Assembly: GCA_964373855.1 (NCBI GenBank)
Contig: CAYJWL010000011.1
Coordinates: 1-25,531 of the forward strand
Reading direction: 5' to 3'
Length of the DNA stretch: 25,531 nt
Origin: CAYJWL01 sp964373855
GTDB taxonomy: Bacteria; Patescibacteriota; Andersenbacteria; UBA10190
Shown here in pieces: positions 13,697 to 21,957 of the stretch (positions are counted from its first letter, which is position 1; each line of letters opens with the position of its first letter). Both the position numbers and the translations under genes were made by a program. The notes below the pieces were generated by a model. It worked only from the letters and a program-made list of their open reading frames with translations. It was not told the DNA's origin and ran no database searches.

Positions 13697-14737
13697 CTAC
13701 TGGGTTAACGTTACTTGGCTCTCCTGCCCTTGGCGGGCGATTGTAATCGTCAGAGGGGGACTGGCGCTAAGCTGCTGCGCTATATTGGAAGTGCTAGTCA
13801 CCTCATCGTCTTTAATCTTCGTTATAACGTCACCAGCGCGCAGGCCGGCAATCGCTGCGGGAGATTCTGGTGTAACGCCAGCAATAACTGCGCTGAATCG
13901 TTTTTGACTTTGGGATTCATCAAATCGGAACTGGTAGGCCAGCCTTAATCCCATTCTGGCAAATGGATCTGCTTCCCGCTGACCGGTGGTGACGCGATCC
14001 AGTGATACCCGAATATCTGATACGGGAATAGCGCTGGCAGCAATCGGATCATCAATAATGGCGGCAACTCTGCCTTCCTCATCAAGTAAGGGTGTTCCCG
14101 GCAGCATACCGGAAGTTGTGCTCACAAGCCGGATCATCTGCTGGCGACCGGGTGTTGTGCCTGCTGGCGGCAGGAAATATTCTTTGAGCTGCCAGGCGGC
14201 GGCGCGTGGAGCCAGCGTGTCGGCCGAGCGATCGATTCCCAGCAGCTCGGTGCCAACCGAGGGATTGTTGGGCGACAGCTCAAACGGCGGGATGACGCTT
14301 TGATCCAGCCGGTAATACGTCAGGCCATAGAGTTGATCCGCACCGACTTTGTTAAGCGGCAACCGCGTGCCGCTGCTGTCAAACGCAGATAATGTCTCAC
14401 TTGACACATCGCGCGCGGCCACGACTAAACCATCGTTGGTCAGCACTGTACCGACGCTGGCTTGCGCAATCGTGCCGCTGTTTATTTCGCCGAGCAGCAG
14501 CAGCGATCTTTGAAATCGGTCTACCAGCTGTGCCTTCGATTGATTGGGCGAAATAGTTACTTCTTGCACTGTCGTAATGAACTGCTCCTGCTCATTGGTT
14601 AAGGGCGCCAGTCTGGGGCCGAAGATTGTGGAGCCGAACCAGCCGCCTATGGCGGCGATCACTACCACCAGCAAAATAAAGACAATGATGGAGCGCAACG
14701 ACAGCCGGATTGTCTGATGTGGTTGGTTTGCGGACAT
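13697..14737 (-). CDS. HtrA-like protein without a catalytic triad, with PDZ domain
   Basis: The 346 residues follow HtrA: a TM at about 16-34, a trypsin-like fold (SVGTVLTNDGLVVAARDV ... MLPGTPLLDEEGRVAAI) and a PDZ domain (about 255-345, with GVTPESPAAIAGLRAGDVI). Aligned by eye with the window's HtrA, His becomes Asp110, Asp becomes Gly138 and Ser becomes Pro213, and the GNSGG turn is lost. It cannot be a serine protease. It keeps the fold and the PDZ domain, so a scaffold, decoy or regulator of the active HtrA or of division proteins is plausible; its place 10 bp before an FtsB-like gene supports an envelope role. Confidence 0.85.
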   Translation of the reverse strand: MSANQPHQTIRLSLRSIIVFILLVVVIAAIGGWFGSTIFGPRLAPLTNEQEQFITTVQEVTISPNQSKAQLVDRFQRSLLLLGEINSGTIAQASVGTVLTNDGLVVAARDVSSETLSAFDSSGTRLPLNKVGADQLYGLTYYRLDQSVIPPFELSPNNPSVGTELLGIDRSADTLAPRAAAWQLKEYFLPPAGTTPGRQQMIRLVSTTSGMLPGTPLLDEEGRVAAIIDDPIAASAIPVSDIRVSLDRVTTGQREADPFARMGLRLAYQFRFDESQSQKRFSAVIAGVTPESPAAIAGLRAGDVITKIKDDEVTSTSNIAQQLSASPPLTITIARQGQESQVTLTQ

Positions 14738-14788
14738 CTTTTTACACCTTACTATATCTCAATGATGAGCGTTTGAAATCATAGTCCT

Positions 14789-15568
14789 TCAGCTCCATCT
14801 GGCTGTCAGGAGCAAAATGAGCAGGGCGGCCGTGCCGAGGCCCACCTGCTCGATAATATCACCTCGCGCTAGGCGCCTCTCGTAGCTAGTGGCTGTTATT
14901 TGAAATATGACGTAATACACAGCCGTTACCAGGCCGGTCTGGACGGTATAGCGCAGCGGCAAGAATTGCAATACCCAAACAATCTCTGTCAAAACCGTTC
15001 CAATTATTAATGATAGCAGCCAGGCATCGCTGCTCCGGTCAGTATAGCGCAGCAATATTTGCACACTAAGTGCAGTGATAATCAAAAAAACGGCGGGTAA
15101 AATGATGACAACCGGCACATACAGATGAAAGCGCCACCCCAGAACAGCAGCGATTGTGACAAACAACACCAACAGGGAAATTACCCAATTCCAGGTTGGG
15201 TAAGCTTGCTTGGCACCGTATTTTAACAGATAGAAAAAAACAACCGCCGATAGGGCGAAATAGACGTGCAGCCAAAAGTTAATTGGTAAAAAAAGCGAGA
15301 AGGCCGTGATGCCGAAAGCGGCCAGAGCAGGTAAAATTGCCTGGGTTGGATGAAACCGGCCCCGCTCTTCGGTACGGATGAGGATGATGCCGAATATGGT
15401 AATAGTCAAAATGATAGCAATGAGAAGTAGCACAAAACGGCGCAGGCCGTAGGCCAGCTCGAGGCCGGCGAGGAAGAAGAGCGAGAGTAGCCCGTAGTGT
15501 GAAGAAGGCCATAAGACCAAGAGTGCTTGCAGAGGCCGCCATTGAAATAATCGTTGTACCAGTGACAT
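14789..15568 (-). CDS. Polytopic membrane protein of unknown function
   Basis: With ATG 15568 the protein has 259 residues and about seven or eight hydrophobic segments joined by short loops. Charged landmarks are RTEERGRFHPTQ after TM2 and YERRLARGDIIEQ before the last TM. GTG 15598 would add ten residues; neither start has a clear ribosome binding site. It resembles conserved CPR multi-pass proteins with no assigned function. It lies between trxB and the dead HtrA gene on the same strand. Confidence 0.75.
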   Translation of the reverse strand: MSLVQRLFQWRPLQALLVLWPSSHYGLLSLFFLAGLELAYGLRRFVLLLIAIILTITIFGIILIRTEERGRFHPTQAILPALAAFGITAFSLFLPINFWLHVYFALSAVVFFYLLKYGAKQAYPTWNWVISLLVLFVTIAAVLGWRFHLYVPVVIILPAVFLIITALSVQILLRYTDRSSDAWLLSLIIGTVLTEIVWVLQFLPLRYTVQTGLVTAVYYVIFQITATSYERRLARGDIIEQVGLGTAALLILLLTARWS

Positions 15569-15598
15569 GGCTACAGAATCATGAATAATGCCTGTCAC

Positions 15599-15687
15599 GT
15601 CAAATGGAACGGGTTCTGTCTTCGTCGTAGACAGTCAAAGCGCAGGCGATGGCTCCCTCTGAGTCATTGCTCCTACTCGGCTGCGCT
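15599..15687. other. Hairpin-rich spacer after trxB
   Basis: CTGTC/GACAG (near 15616-15634) and GCGCAG/CTGCGC (near 15640-15687) form stems but no T run follows, so it is not a clear terminator. Confidence 0.35.
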
Positions 15688-16647
15688 TCAGCCCGGCGAG
15701 GATTCTTGCTTCTGACTTTGCCTTACCAGATAGTCTCCGGCGGTGAGCGCAGCCGAGCAGCCGTGGCCGGCGGCGACAACAATTTGCGCATCGCGGATGT
15801 CGGTAACATCACCAGCCGCAAAAAATCCTTCAACGTTAGTTTTGCCGTATCGGTCGGCCTTGACCGCGCCGAACTCGTCCAGCTCCACCAGATGTTTAAC
15901 CGGGTCGGTATTAGGAATTGAGCCGATATGGATAAACACTGCCTGTACCTGGAGCCTCTTTTCTTCGCCTGTGTTTGTATCTTCGTACACCAGCCCTTCG
16001 ACAAAATCTTTTCCCTCAATTTTTTTTGCCTGTGTGTTGTAAATGATTTCCACTTTGGGATCATGCTCAAAGCTGCTCACCAGAACGGGGTCGGCTTTTA
16101 ACGCCTTAGAGTTGTGCAGTAAGTATATTTTCTTGGCGATTTTTTGGAACATGTTAACAGCTTCTGCGCCGCTGTTTCCCCCACCGATGATGACTACATC
16201 CTTATCGGGGAAAAGAGGGGCATCGCACACCGCGCAGTAGGATACGCCCCTATTCTTTAATTCAATCTCACCCGGCACTTTGAGCAGGCGCGGATGACGG
16301 CCGGCTGTATAGATCACTGTTTTACTTCGGAATGTCTTGGCTTGCGCCGTTTGTGTGGCAAACTGATCACCTTCTTTAGTAATTTTCAGCGCCTTGTCAG
16401 TGATGATATTAATTGAATCTTTGTGATCATCCAGATGAGCGATCAATTTATCACCCAGGGCGATCCCATCGGTCATGCGGTCACCCGGCCAGTTTTCGAT
16501 CTCGCCCGAATTGCGTACCTCTCCCGATGGTAGATCGCCTATCAAGACAAGGCTAAGTTTCTTGCGCGCGGCATAAATACCGGCTGTTATTCCCGCCGGA
16601 CCGTAACCGATGATGGCGATATCATACAGTTGTTGTTCTGCCACCAT
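15688..16647 (-). CDS. trxB: Thioredoxin reductase (TrxB/AhpF-like flavoprotein)
   Basis: The 319-residue protein has an FAD site GYGPAG (14-19), the redox-active CAVCD (Cys138, Cys141) and a second nucleotide site GGGNSGAEAV (155-164), and ends with FFAAGDVTD for FAD. It transfers electrons from a nicotinamide nucleotide to a disulphide partner. The HRRxxxR segment that fixes NADPH in typical TrxB is absent: the region reads LLHNSKALKADPVL, close to AhpF and similar reductases, so cofactor choice may differ. The glutaredoxin gene is 4 bp upstream and is the likely partner. Confidence 0.92.
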   Translation of the reverse strand: MVAEQQLYDIAIIGYGPAGITAGIYAARKKLSLVLIGDLPSGEVRNSGEIENWPGDRMTDGIALGDKLIAHLDDHKDSINIITDKALKITKEGDQFATQTAQAKTFRSKTVIYTAGRHPRLLKVPGEIELKNRGVSYCAVCDAPLFPDKDVVIIGGGNSGAEAVNMFQKIAKKIYLLHNSKALKADPVLVSSFEHDPKVEIIYNTQAKKIEGKDFVEGLVYEDTNTGEEKRLQVQAVFIHIGSIPNTDPVKHLVELDEFGAVKADRYGKTNVEGFFAAGDVTDIRDAQIVVAAGHGCSAALTAGDYLVRQSQKQESSPG

Positions 16648-16651
16648 GTCC

Positions 16652-16900
16652 CTACGAGATTCCTAGAGCGCCGGCGATGCGCTGCTGATCGTAGCCGACA
16701 ATGACTTCCTCATGGCCGTCACCTTTCACGACAATAACCGGCACACCCATCTGACCTGATTTTTCAATCATCTCCCGCGCCTGCTCGCGGTCGGCGCCGA
16801 CGTCAATTTCTTTGTATGGCACGTGCTGGCTGTCCATAAAATCCTTCGCTGCCCGGCAGTAGCCGCAGGTCTGGGTTGTGTAGATGGTAACATCTGACAT
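16652..16900 (-). CDS. Glutaredoxin-like (NrdH/Grx) protein
   Basis: This 82-residue thioredoxin-fold protein has the active site CGYC (Cys12-Cys15), the cis-Pro loop MGVPVIVV and the GYD turn. It starts the operon with trxB; the pair suggests direct reduction by the flavoprotein, as for NrdH, rather than by glutathione. A likely client is ribonucleotide reductase, but none is in the window. Confidence 0.92.
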   Translation of the reverse strand: MSDVTIYTTQTCGYCRAAKDFMDSQHVPYKEIDVGADREQAREMIEKSGQMGVPVIVVKGDGHEEVIVGYDQQRIAGALGIS

Positions 16901-17038
16901 ATTTGTTTTAATAAGATTGTAAGTTCATTTACTATAACGAGTTTGGCAAATTCCTTCCACTGGGCTTGGACAGTTTGTTACTGGTGGGTCCTGTCAGCTC
17001 GGGATGCCCTCCCAGTCCGCTGCGTCCAGTTCCGCTTC

Positions 17039-17069
17039 CCCCGCCCTTCGGCAAGCTCAGGACGGGGCC
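17039..17069. repeat. Dispersed intergenic repeat of the 'PVLSLPKG' type
   Basis: CCGCCCTTCGGCAAGCTCAG and the following GACGGGG form an imperfect palindrome. Translated on the minus strand it gives PVLSLPKG, close to the PVLSLSKG peptide that I recall as a frequent artefact in metagenomic proteins. The surrounding 16901-17158 shows no gene. Confidence 0.5.
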
Positions 17070-17158
17070 ACTCGGAATTCCCTCGCGGCCTGGGGCCTTC
17101 CCGTGCTGCCACCTGCGAGTCGATGGGATATATTCAGCAACTATTAACAAATTAATGC

Positions 17159-17293
17159 CCGGTGAAAAAAGATTTATGAGCGAGGGGTGATGGCGGGGGT
17201 CCCCCGCCAAGTGCCAGCGCTTCCTCCGATGCCATTGGGTGGGGGTGCAGCCGCGGCAGGACCCCAGCATTCTAGCTAATCTTTTTTCACCGG
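17159..17293. mobile_element. 135-bp element with perfect 16-bp inverted ends (MITE-like)
   Basis: CCGGTGAAAAAAGATT (17159-17174) is exactly complementary to AATCTTTTTTCACCGG (17278-17293). Inside are the palindrome GGCGGGGGTCCCCCGCC (around 17193-17209) and more GC-rich inverted sequence, but no gene. No target-site duplication is obvious. It could be a non-autonomous transposable element, a long RNA hairpin or a bidirectional terminator. The right end with its T run points toward the dehydrogenase gene. Confidence 0.5.
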
Positions 17294-17380
17294 TTTGGAG
17301 CTAAAAGACTTGCCTATTAGGCGCAAGGTGTGCTTTATTATACGATTGTCCTATCTTAAGAAGCATTCAAGATATTAACT

Positions 17381-18697
17381 ATGAGTGATAGAACACTGGC
17401 TGTTGTCGGTTTGGGATACGTCGGCTTGCCGGTCGCCATTTTGGCCAAGGGAAAAGGCTGGAAAGTTCTGGGTGTTGATATCGACCGGGCGAAAATTGAG
17501 AAGATTAACAATGGGATTTTGCCGATTGAGGATGCCAGGCTGGCCGAACAGCTAAAGCTGCATCCGATCGAGGCCGGATCGGACCCGGCTGTAATCAGCT
17601 CGGCGAGTGTGGTTGTAATTACCGTACCGACCCCGGTTTTTGCGAATAAGGAGCCGGACCTAGGGCCGCTCAAAGGTGCTCTCAAATCTATACTTCCCTA
17701 TCTGAAGTCTGGGCAGCTTTTGAGTGTTGAATCTACGATAAACCCTGGAGTGATGGATGAGGTGGTTGTGCCGCTCTTGCATGAACGGCCGGATTTAGTG
17801 CTTGATGTGGATCAACCCGTCTCGGAAGCACTGCACCTCGTCCACTGCCCCGAGCGGATCAATCCGGGTGATAAAAAATGGACCATCCGGAACATTCCCC
17901 GTGTGCTGGGTGCCTATTCTGAAGCCGGAGCGCGCCGGGGGAAAGAATTTTACGAGAGTATCCTGGACGCCGAAGTGAAGCTCATGAGGAGCGTCACCGA
18001 GGCTGAAGCAGTCAAGATTTTTGAAAACACGTTCCGCGATATCAATATCGCCTTTGTGAATGAAATGGCGCAATCGTTCGATAAGCTTGGCATTGATGTG
18101 ATCAACGTTATCGAAGGCGCTGCCACCAAGCCCTTCGCCTTCCTGGCGCACTATCCGGGTAACGGCGTTGGCGGCCATTGTATTAGCGTTGACCCTTACT
18201 ACATGATCGAGCGAGCGCGGCAGGTAGGCTTTGATCACCAATTCTTAAAACTGGCCCGAGCCATCAACGACAGTATGCCCCGCTACACCCTGCGGCTGAT
18301 GCAGCACGGCCTGGATCGCCTTAAGCTGGCGGGCGGGGTGCAGACGGTGGCCTTGCTGGGGCTTGCCTATAAAAGAAATATCGACGATACGCGGGAAAGC
18401 CCTGCCCGCGAAATCCGGCACCTGTTAGAAAAGGAAGGAATCTCGCCGCGCGTGTTTGATCCGTATGTTCCGAGTCAATCGAACGTAGCCTCTCTTGCCG
18501 AAGCGGTAGCGGATGCCGAGGTTGTGATTTTGGCGACCGACCATACGGAGTTTGTGGAGAATCTGACTCCCTCGTTCCTGATAGAGCATCAGGTGAAAGT
18601 CGTCGTTGACGGGAAAAATGCACTGGATGCAGACGGCATTAAAGCAGCCGGAATCTTGTATTACGGTATTGGTCGATCGAACTTGGCTGCAAGTTAA
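17381..18697 (+). CDS. Nucleotide sugar dehydrogenase (UDP-GlcNAc/ManNAc 6-dehydrogenase type)
   Basis: At 438 residues it has the three domains of the UDP-glucose/GDP-mannose dehydrogenase family: an N-terminal Rossmann fold with GLGYVGLP (10-17), a central domain with CPERINPGD (156-164) and catalytic Cys267 in GGHCISVDPYY, and a C-terminal UDP-binding domain with GLAYKRNIDDTRESP. It oxidises a sugar C6 alcohol to the uronic acid in two NAD-dependent steps, supplying surface polysaccharide. CPERxxPG is typical of the WecC/WbpA branch rather than UDP-glucose. The gene stands alone; the ribosome binding site is weak. Confidence 0.93.
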   Translation: MSDRTLAVVGLGYVGLPVAILAKGKGWKVLGVDIDRAKIEKINNGILPIEDARLAEQLKLHPIEAGSDPAVISSASVVVITVPTPVFANKEPDLGPLKGALKSILPYLKSGQLLSVESTINPGVMDEVVVPLLHERPDLVLDVDQPVSEALHLVHCPERINPGDKKWTIRNIPRVLGAYSEAGARRGKEFYESILDAEVKLMRSVTEAEAVKIFENTFRDINIAFVNEMAQSFDKLGIDVINVIEGAATKPFAFLAHYPGNGVGGHCISVDPYYMIERARQVGFDHQFLKLARAINDSMPRYTLRLMQHGLDRLKLAGGVQTVALLGLAYKRNIDDTRESPAREIRHLLEKEGISPRVFDPYVPSQSNVASLAEAVADAEVVILATDHTEFVENLTPSFLIEHQVKVVVDGKNALDADGIKAAGILYYGIGRSNLAAS

Positions 18698-18731
18698 AAA
18701 AGAGAAGGCACGCTGATTCGTTGAGCGTGCC
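18696..18731 (-). terminator. Terminator of the 72-aa membrane protein gene
   Basis: GGCACGCT/AGCGTGCC (18707-18731) is a perfect 8-bp stem, followed on the minus strand by TTCTCTTTTTT. Its tail overlaps the 3' end of the convergent dehydrogenase gene. Confidence 0.75.
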
Positions 18732-18755
18732 CCGGAAACGCACTTCCGCAGAGCG

Positions 18756-18974
18756 CTACAGGCCGGTGATTTTGGCTGCTGTCAAGCAGCTCGAGATAAT
18801 TGCCGCTGCACCCAGCAGAATGCTGAACCGGCCCAGCCACAGGAGCACAAGTTTCCAGCTGGCAGACGCTCGCTTGCCCATATCGGCGAGCAGCACGCCC
18901 GCTGCCACAAGAATTATGCCGATAATCGTGCCCTCGTCTATCAACACCATGTAAAGGAACTGCTTATAGGACAT
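18756..18974 (-). CDS. Two-TM membrane protein of unknown function (72 aa)
   Basis: The ATG at 18974 is chosen because GGAGG (18987-18983) lies 8 bases upstream; the longer frame from 18989 would place that site inside the gene. TM segments at about 15-34 and 43-66 are joined by ADMGKRASASWK. It has a strong ribosome binding site and its own terminator, like the small proteins near 9.5 kb. No family is recognised. Confidence 0.7.
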   Translation of the reverse strand: MSYKQFLYMVLIDEGTIIGIILVAAGVLLADMGKRASASWKLVLLWLGRFSILLGAAAIISSCLTAAKITGL

Positions 18975-19054
18975 ATCCCAGTCCTCCATTTAGGCGTTTA
19001 ATCAACATCCTGCCCACTGGCCGGATGTTTCTCAACACTTATCTAACCGATTGG

Positions 19055-19558
19055 TTACCCGCCCGGAGATGAGGCTGGCGGCGGGCGGTCTGTTGGCGGC
19101 TGCTCTTCTGGCTTCTGATCATCTTCGTTTTGCCGCTCATCGGCGGCCGGCCTGTCTATCTGGTTATCAGAATTCGCCTCTTGGGGCATGGTACTAATCG
19201 CCCCTTGGTCTGCCTGGGTTTGCGAATCCTCCGGCTGATTTTGCTCGGCCATCATTTCGCGCGAAGCGTTGAAAATATCTCTGGCCGCTTCTTTAATTTC
19301 TTCCATGAACGATCTGGCTGGTGACGCTGTACCTTTGAATCTCATCCATTCAGCCTTTTGTTTTTTATAGTTGCGGAACCCTCCCCACATCAGGCCGGCG
19401 AGAAACACCGGAAACCAGATAACTGTGATGTAGCGGGAGAGGAGATAAACGACAAAGAGAATTGCCCCGGCAATCACGCCGAATACCAGCGCCCAGTAAA
19501 TGATCGGGTAAATGTTGGGCTTGTATGCTCCGGCAGCCGGCGGTATTGATTCTGGCAT
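19055..19558 (-). CDS. Membrane protein with two TM segments and an acidic disordered tail
   Basis: The 167 residues begin MPESIPPAAGAYKPNIYPII, followed by TM segments at about 16-42 and 44-60. A basic stretch, GGFRNYKKQKAEWMRFKG, comes next, then a helix, and from about residue 105 a tail dominated by Gln, Glu, Asp and Pro. Topology suggests both termini on the cytoplasmic side, with the basic patch at the membrane face. I do not recognise a family. Confidence 0.65.
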   Translation of the reverse strand: MPESIPPAAGAYKPNIYPIIYWALVFGVIAGAILFVVYLLSRYITVIWFPVFLAGLMWGGFRNYKKQKAEWMRFKGTASPARSFMEEIKEAARDIFNASREMMAEQNQPEDSQTQADQGAISTMPQEANSDNQIDRPAADERQNEDDQKPEEQPPTDRPPPASSPGG

Positions 19559-19608
19559 ATGCAGTCATTATGACAGAAATATTGTATCAGTTCAAAAGTA
19601 ATTTATAT

Positions 19609-19746
19609 TTCGGGCTTTGTCTTTGCGGCGCTCTGGCAGCCTCGCCGGGCTCGGTCCCCGCCTATATGGCGGGCTGGCGAGGCGAGAGGCAGGTGGCGCG
19701 CGCCGCAGGAGCGCGGGAACACCGACTTGAAAAGATAAGACCCGAA
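19609..19746. ncRNA. Long nested hairpin, candidate structured RNA or DNA element
   Basis: Four stems nest inside one another: TTCGGG (19609-19614)/CCCGAA (19741-19746), GCGGCGC (19625-19631)/GCGCCGC (19700-19706), GCCTCGCC (19639-19646)/GGCGAGGC (19676-19683) and CCCGCC (19657-19662)/GGCGGG (19668-19673) with a TATAT loop. There is no gene in this spacer. It lies 8 bp from the 3' end of the D,D-carboxypeptidase gene, but no T run follows, so it is not a standard terminator. Confidence 0.4.
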
Positions 19747-19754
19747 TAAATATC

Positions 19755-20651
19755 TCACTGGATATTCATGTGAAGCATTTTTTTAATGTCCGCAAAATGT
19801 TCGACTTCACTGGGGCTATCAAGAATGACAGCGATTCGGTTTGCCTGTTCTCCCGATCCTTGCGCTACCAGGCAATACCGGGATTCATATAAGTAGCCGG
19901 TTTTGCTGCCACCCAGCTGCTCGCCCCACTCGGAGATTAATTTGTTAGAGTTTTTGATGGTGTGTTCGCGCTGTGAATTACGCACGGTAAAAACATATTC
20001 CTGGCGTGAAGTCACATCGGCTATTTCCGGATATTTGTTGAAGGCCACCTGGGCGAGCAAGGCAACTTCATACGCGGTGGAAATATTGTCGGGGTCAAGG
20101 CCCGTAACATCAGTAAACTCTGTCTGCTCCAAACCCAACTCAATTGCTTTGCGGTTCATCGCGCGCACAAATTCCTGTTTCGGCATGCCAAGCTCACGAA
20201 CCAGCGCCAGCGTCGCGTTATTGGCGGATCCAATCAGGGAGGCGGCAAATAAATCGCGCATGGTTACCTCTTCACCTGGCTGCAGCAAAAGCCGCCCCCC
20301 CTGTACATATTCCTCTGGAGCAATCGTTACCCACCGATCCCAGTTTATTCCCTGATCCAGCGCAATTATCGCTGTCATGAGTTTCGTGATACTGGCAATC
20401 GGGCGGCGCGTAAACGCATCCTGCTCAAAAAGAATGGCGCCGGCATTTACATCGTAGAGTAGAGCGCTCCCAGCCGTGTATTTCCTGGATGACGATGGCT
20501 CGATGCCGGGCAAACCCAGATCAACGCTAGCTCCGCCGGCGAGCGGGGCGCTCGATTGGCGAGAGTAATGAAATAACCGCCAAGTAACGGCCGCGGTCGT
20601 TAAAGCCAGGATCAACGAAAGCATAGCAAAGATAATCGTGCTGCGGGGCAT
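19755..20651 (-). CDS. D-alanyl-D-alanine carboxypeptidase (peptidase S11, PBP5-like)
   Basis: The 298-residue protein has an N-terminal anchor (about 5-25) and the three penicillin-binding motifs: SITK (Ser87, Lys90), SAN (142-144) and KTG (250-252). It removes the terminal D-Ala from peptidoglycan stem peptides outside the membrane. It lacks the C-terminal beta domain and amphipathic anchor of E. coli PBP5, so anchoring is N-terminal. It is transcribed away from the Sua5/YrdC gene, with about 87 bp between the starts for both promoters. Confidence 0.93.
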   Translation of the reverse strand: MPRSTIIFAMLSLILALTTAAVTWRLFHYSRQSSAPLAGGASVDLGLPGIEPSSSRKYTAGSALLYDVNAGAILFEQDAFTRRPIASITKLMTAIIALDQGINWDRWVTIAPEEYVQGGRLLLQPGEEVTMRDLFAASLIGSANNATLALVRELGMPKQEFVRAMNRKAIELGLEQTEFTDVTGLDPDNISTAYEVALLAQVAFNKYPEIADVTSRQEYVFTVRNSQREHTIKNSNKLISEWGEQLGGSKTGYLYESRYCLVAQGSGEQANRIAVILDSPSEVEHFADIKKMLHMNIQ

Positions 20652-20738
20652 GTGGCCAGTTTAAAGTTATCAGTCGTTAGTTATTAGTTTGTCTAAGTAT
20701 GCCTGTTCTTAATAGCGTATGATTTATAGAATATATCA

Positions 20739-21356
20739 ATGATGCGCGTGTATTCTACCATAACAAAGGACATGCCAGAGGCGGTTCGGATTATCAGCGA
20801 GGGGCGGGTGGTGGCGTTTCCGACGGGCACAAGCTACGGATTGGCAGTTGATGCTCTGCAAGGCCATGCCCTGCAGCGGTTGCGCAATCTCAAGAAGCGC
20901 CCGCGGGAAAAGACGTTCACCATTTTTCTACGGCAGGATTTATGGGAGCAGCATCTCAACCTCACCCCCGAGGAACTTGCCTTTTTGGACAGGCATGCCA
21001 ACAGTGCTCTAACACTGTTGGTTCATCCCAAAGAGTCCTTGCAGCACTTGGCCCAAGATGGTGTTGTCGGATTGCGGCTCATTGACCATCCTCTGATGGC
21101 TCAACTGGCCGAGGCGGCGGACGTCCCGCTTACCGCAACGAGTGCGAATCTTTCCGGCGAAGAGCCTTGCTATACAACAGCATGTATTCTTGAAAAATTC
21201 CCTGGAAAAATTGATGAGACGACGTATGATTTATCGCTTGGGTGTATTTTGGATGGCGGCGAGTTACCGCAAAAAAAGCCGACGACAATCGCGCGGATTA
21301 TTGACGGCCAAGTGAAAATAATTCGCGAGGGAACGTTGCGTTTGAGCAGTCAATAA
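20739..21356 (+). CDS. Sua5/YciO/YrdC family protein, probable threonylcarbamoyl-AMP synthase
   Basis: The 205 residues include FPTGTSYGLAVDA near residue 27, the KKRPREKTFTIFL segment and TATSANLSGEEP, the ATP/threonine-binding elements of TsaC and Sua5. TsaC makes threonylcarbamoyl-AMP from threonine, bicarbonate and ATP for t6A37 of tRNAs reading ANN codons. KRP and SANxSG are intact. The usual FPTETVYGLG is FPTGTSYGLA here, so the YciO branch, whose role is unclear, cannot be excluded. Two ATGs lie at the start. Confidence 0.85.
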   Translation: MMRVYSTITKDMPEAVRIISEGRVVAFPTGTSYGLAVDALQGHALQRLRNLKKRPREKTFTIFLRQDLWEQHLNLTPEELAFLDRHANSALTLLVHPKESLQHLAQDGVVGLRLIDHPLMAQLAEAADVPLTATSANLSGEEPCYTTACILEKFPGKIDETTYDLSLGCILDGGELPQKKPTTIARIIDGQVKIIREGTLRLSSQ

Positions 21357-21362
21357 GTTGTT

Positions 21363-21947
21363 TTATAGTCCGAGGGAGTCAGCAATTTCCTGCATGGCAG
21401 TTAGAACATGCTGGATATGTTCGTCAAGACTCAATCCAAGTTCGGTCGCGCCTAGCTCAATGTCGGCACGGCTAACTGCCTTGGCAAAGCCGGTCTGCTT
21501 CATTTTTTTCTTGACTGATGCCACATCTACATCCGCCAGTTTTTTTGATGGCCGAATCAGCGCAACGGCAACAATAAAACCAGTCAGTTCATCAACGGCA
21601 AAAATTGTTTTCTCCATTTTACTCTGCCGCGGTGTTCCTGTGTGCGGCGCGTGTGCCATAATCCCCTGCCGGACAACCTCCGGATACCCTGCCTGCCTTA
21701 AAATTTCCTGCCCGCGGTATGGATGATCCTCTGACGAGGGGTATTTCTCGTAATCGAAATCGTGCAGGAGCCCAACCATTCCCCAAACATCAGGATCTTG
21801 AGAAAAAAATGAGGCGTAGTGCCGCATGGCTGCTTCCACCGCCAGCGCGTGTTTGATCAGGTTGGGATTATTAGTATATTCGTTTAGTAACTCCCAAGCA
21901 TGGTGGCGCGTTTTTACCGGGGATTCTCTCATTGGAGCAGCATTCAT
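21363..21947 (-). CDS. HD-domain phosphohydrolase-like protein
   Basis: From ATG 21947 the protein has 194 residues (the next ATG, 21932, is also possible). It has a His in NLIKHALAVEAAM, the HD pair in GLLHDFDYEKYP, a His in GIMAHAPH and the last metal Asp in AVDELTGFIVA, the H...HD...D pattern of HD hydrolases. Family members hydrolyse nucleotides or phosphate esters; this YqeK/HDIG-like form has no assigned substrate. It begins 10 bp after the bactofilin-like gene on the same strand and ends 6 bp from the convergent Sua5/YrdC gene. Confidence 0.85.
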   Translation of the reverse strand: MNAAPMRESPVKTRHHAWELLNEYTNNPNLIKHALAVEAAMRHYASFFSQDPDVWGMVGLLHDFDYEKYPSSEDHPYRGQEILRQAGYPEVVRQGIMAHAPHTGTPRQSKMEKTIFAVDELTGFIVAVALIRPSKKLADVDVASVKKKMKQTGFAKAVSRADIELGATELGLSLDEHIQHVLTAMQEIADSLGL

Positions 21948-21957
21948 AGGCAGGCGG

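Noticed and set aside
19004..19029. AACATCC/GGATGTT hairpin as terminator
   Set aside because: The stem is good but no T run follows on either strand.
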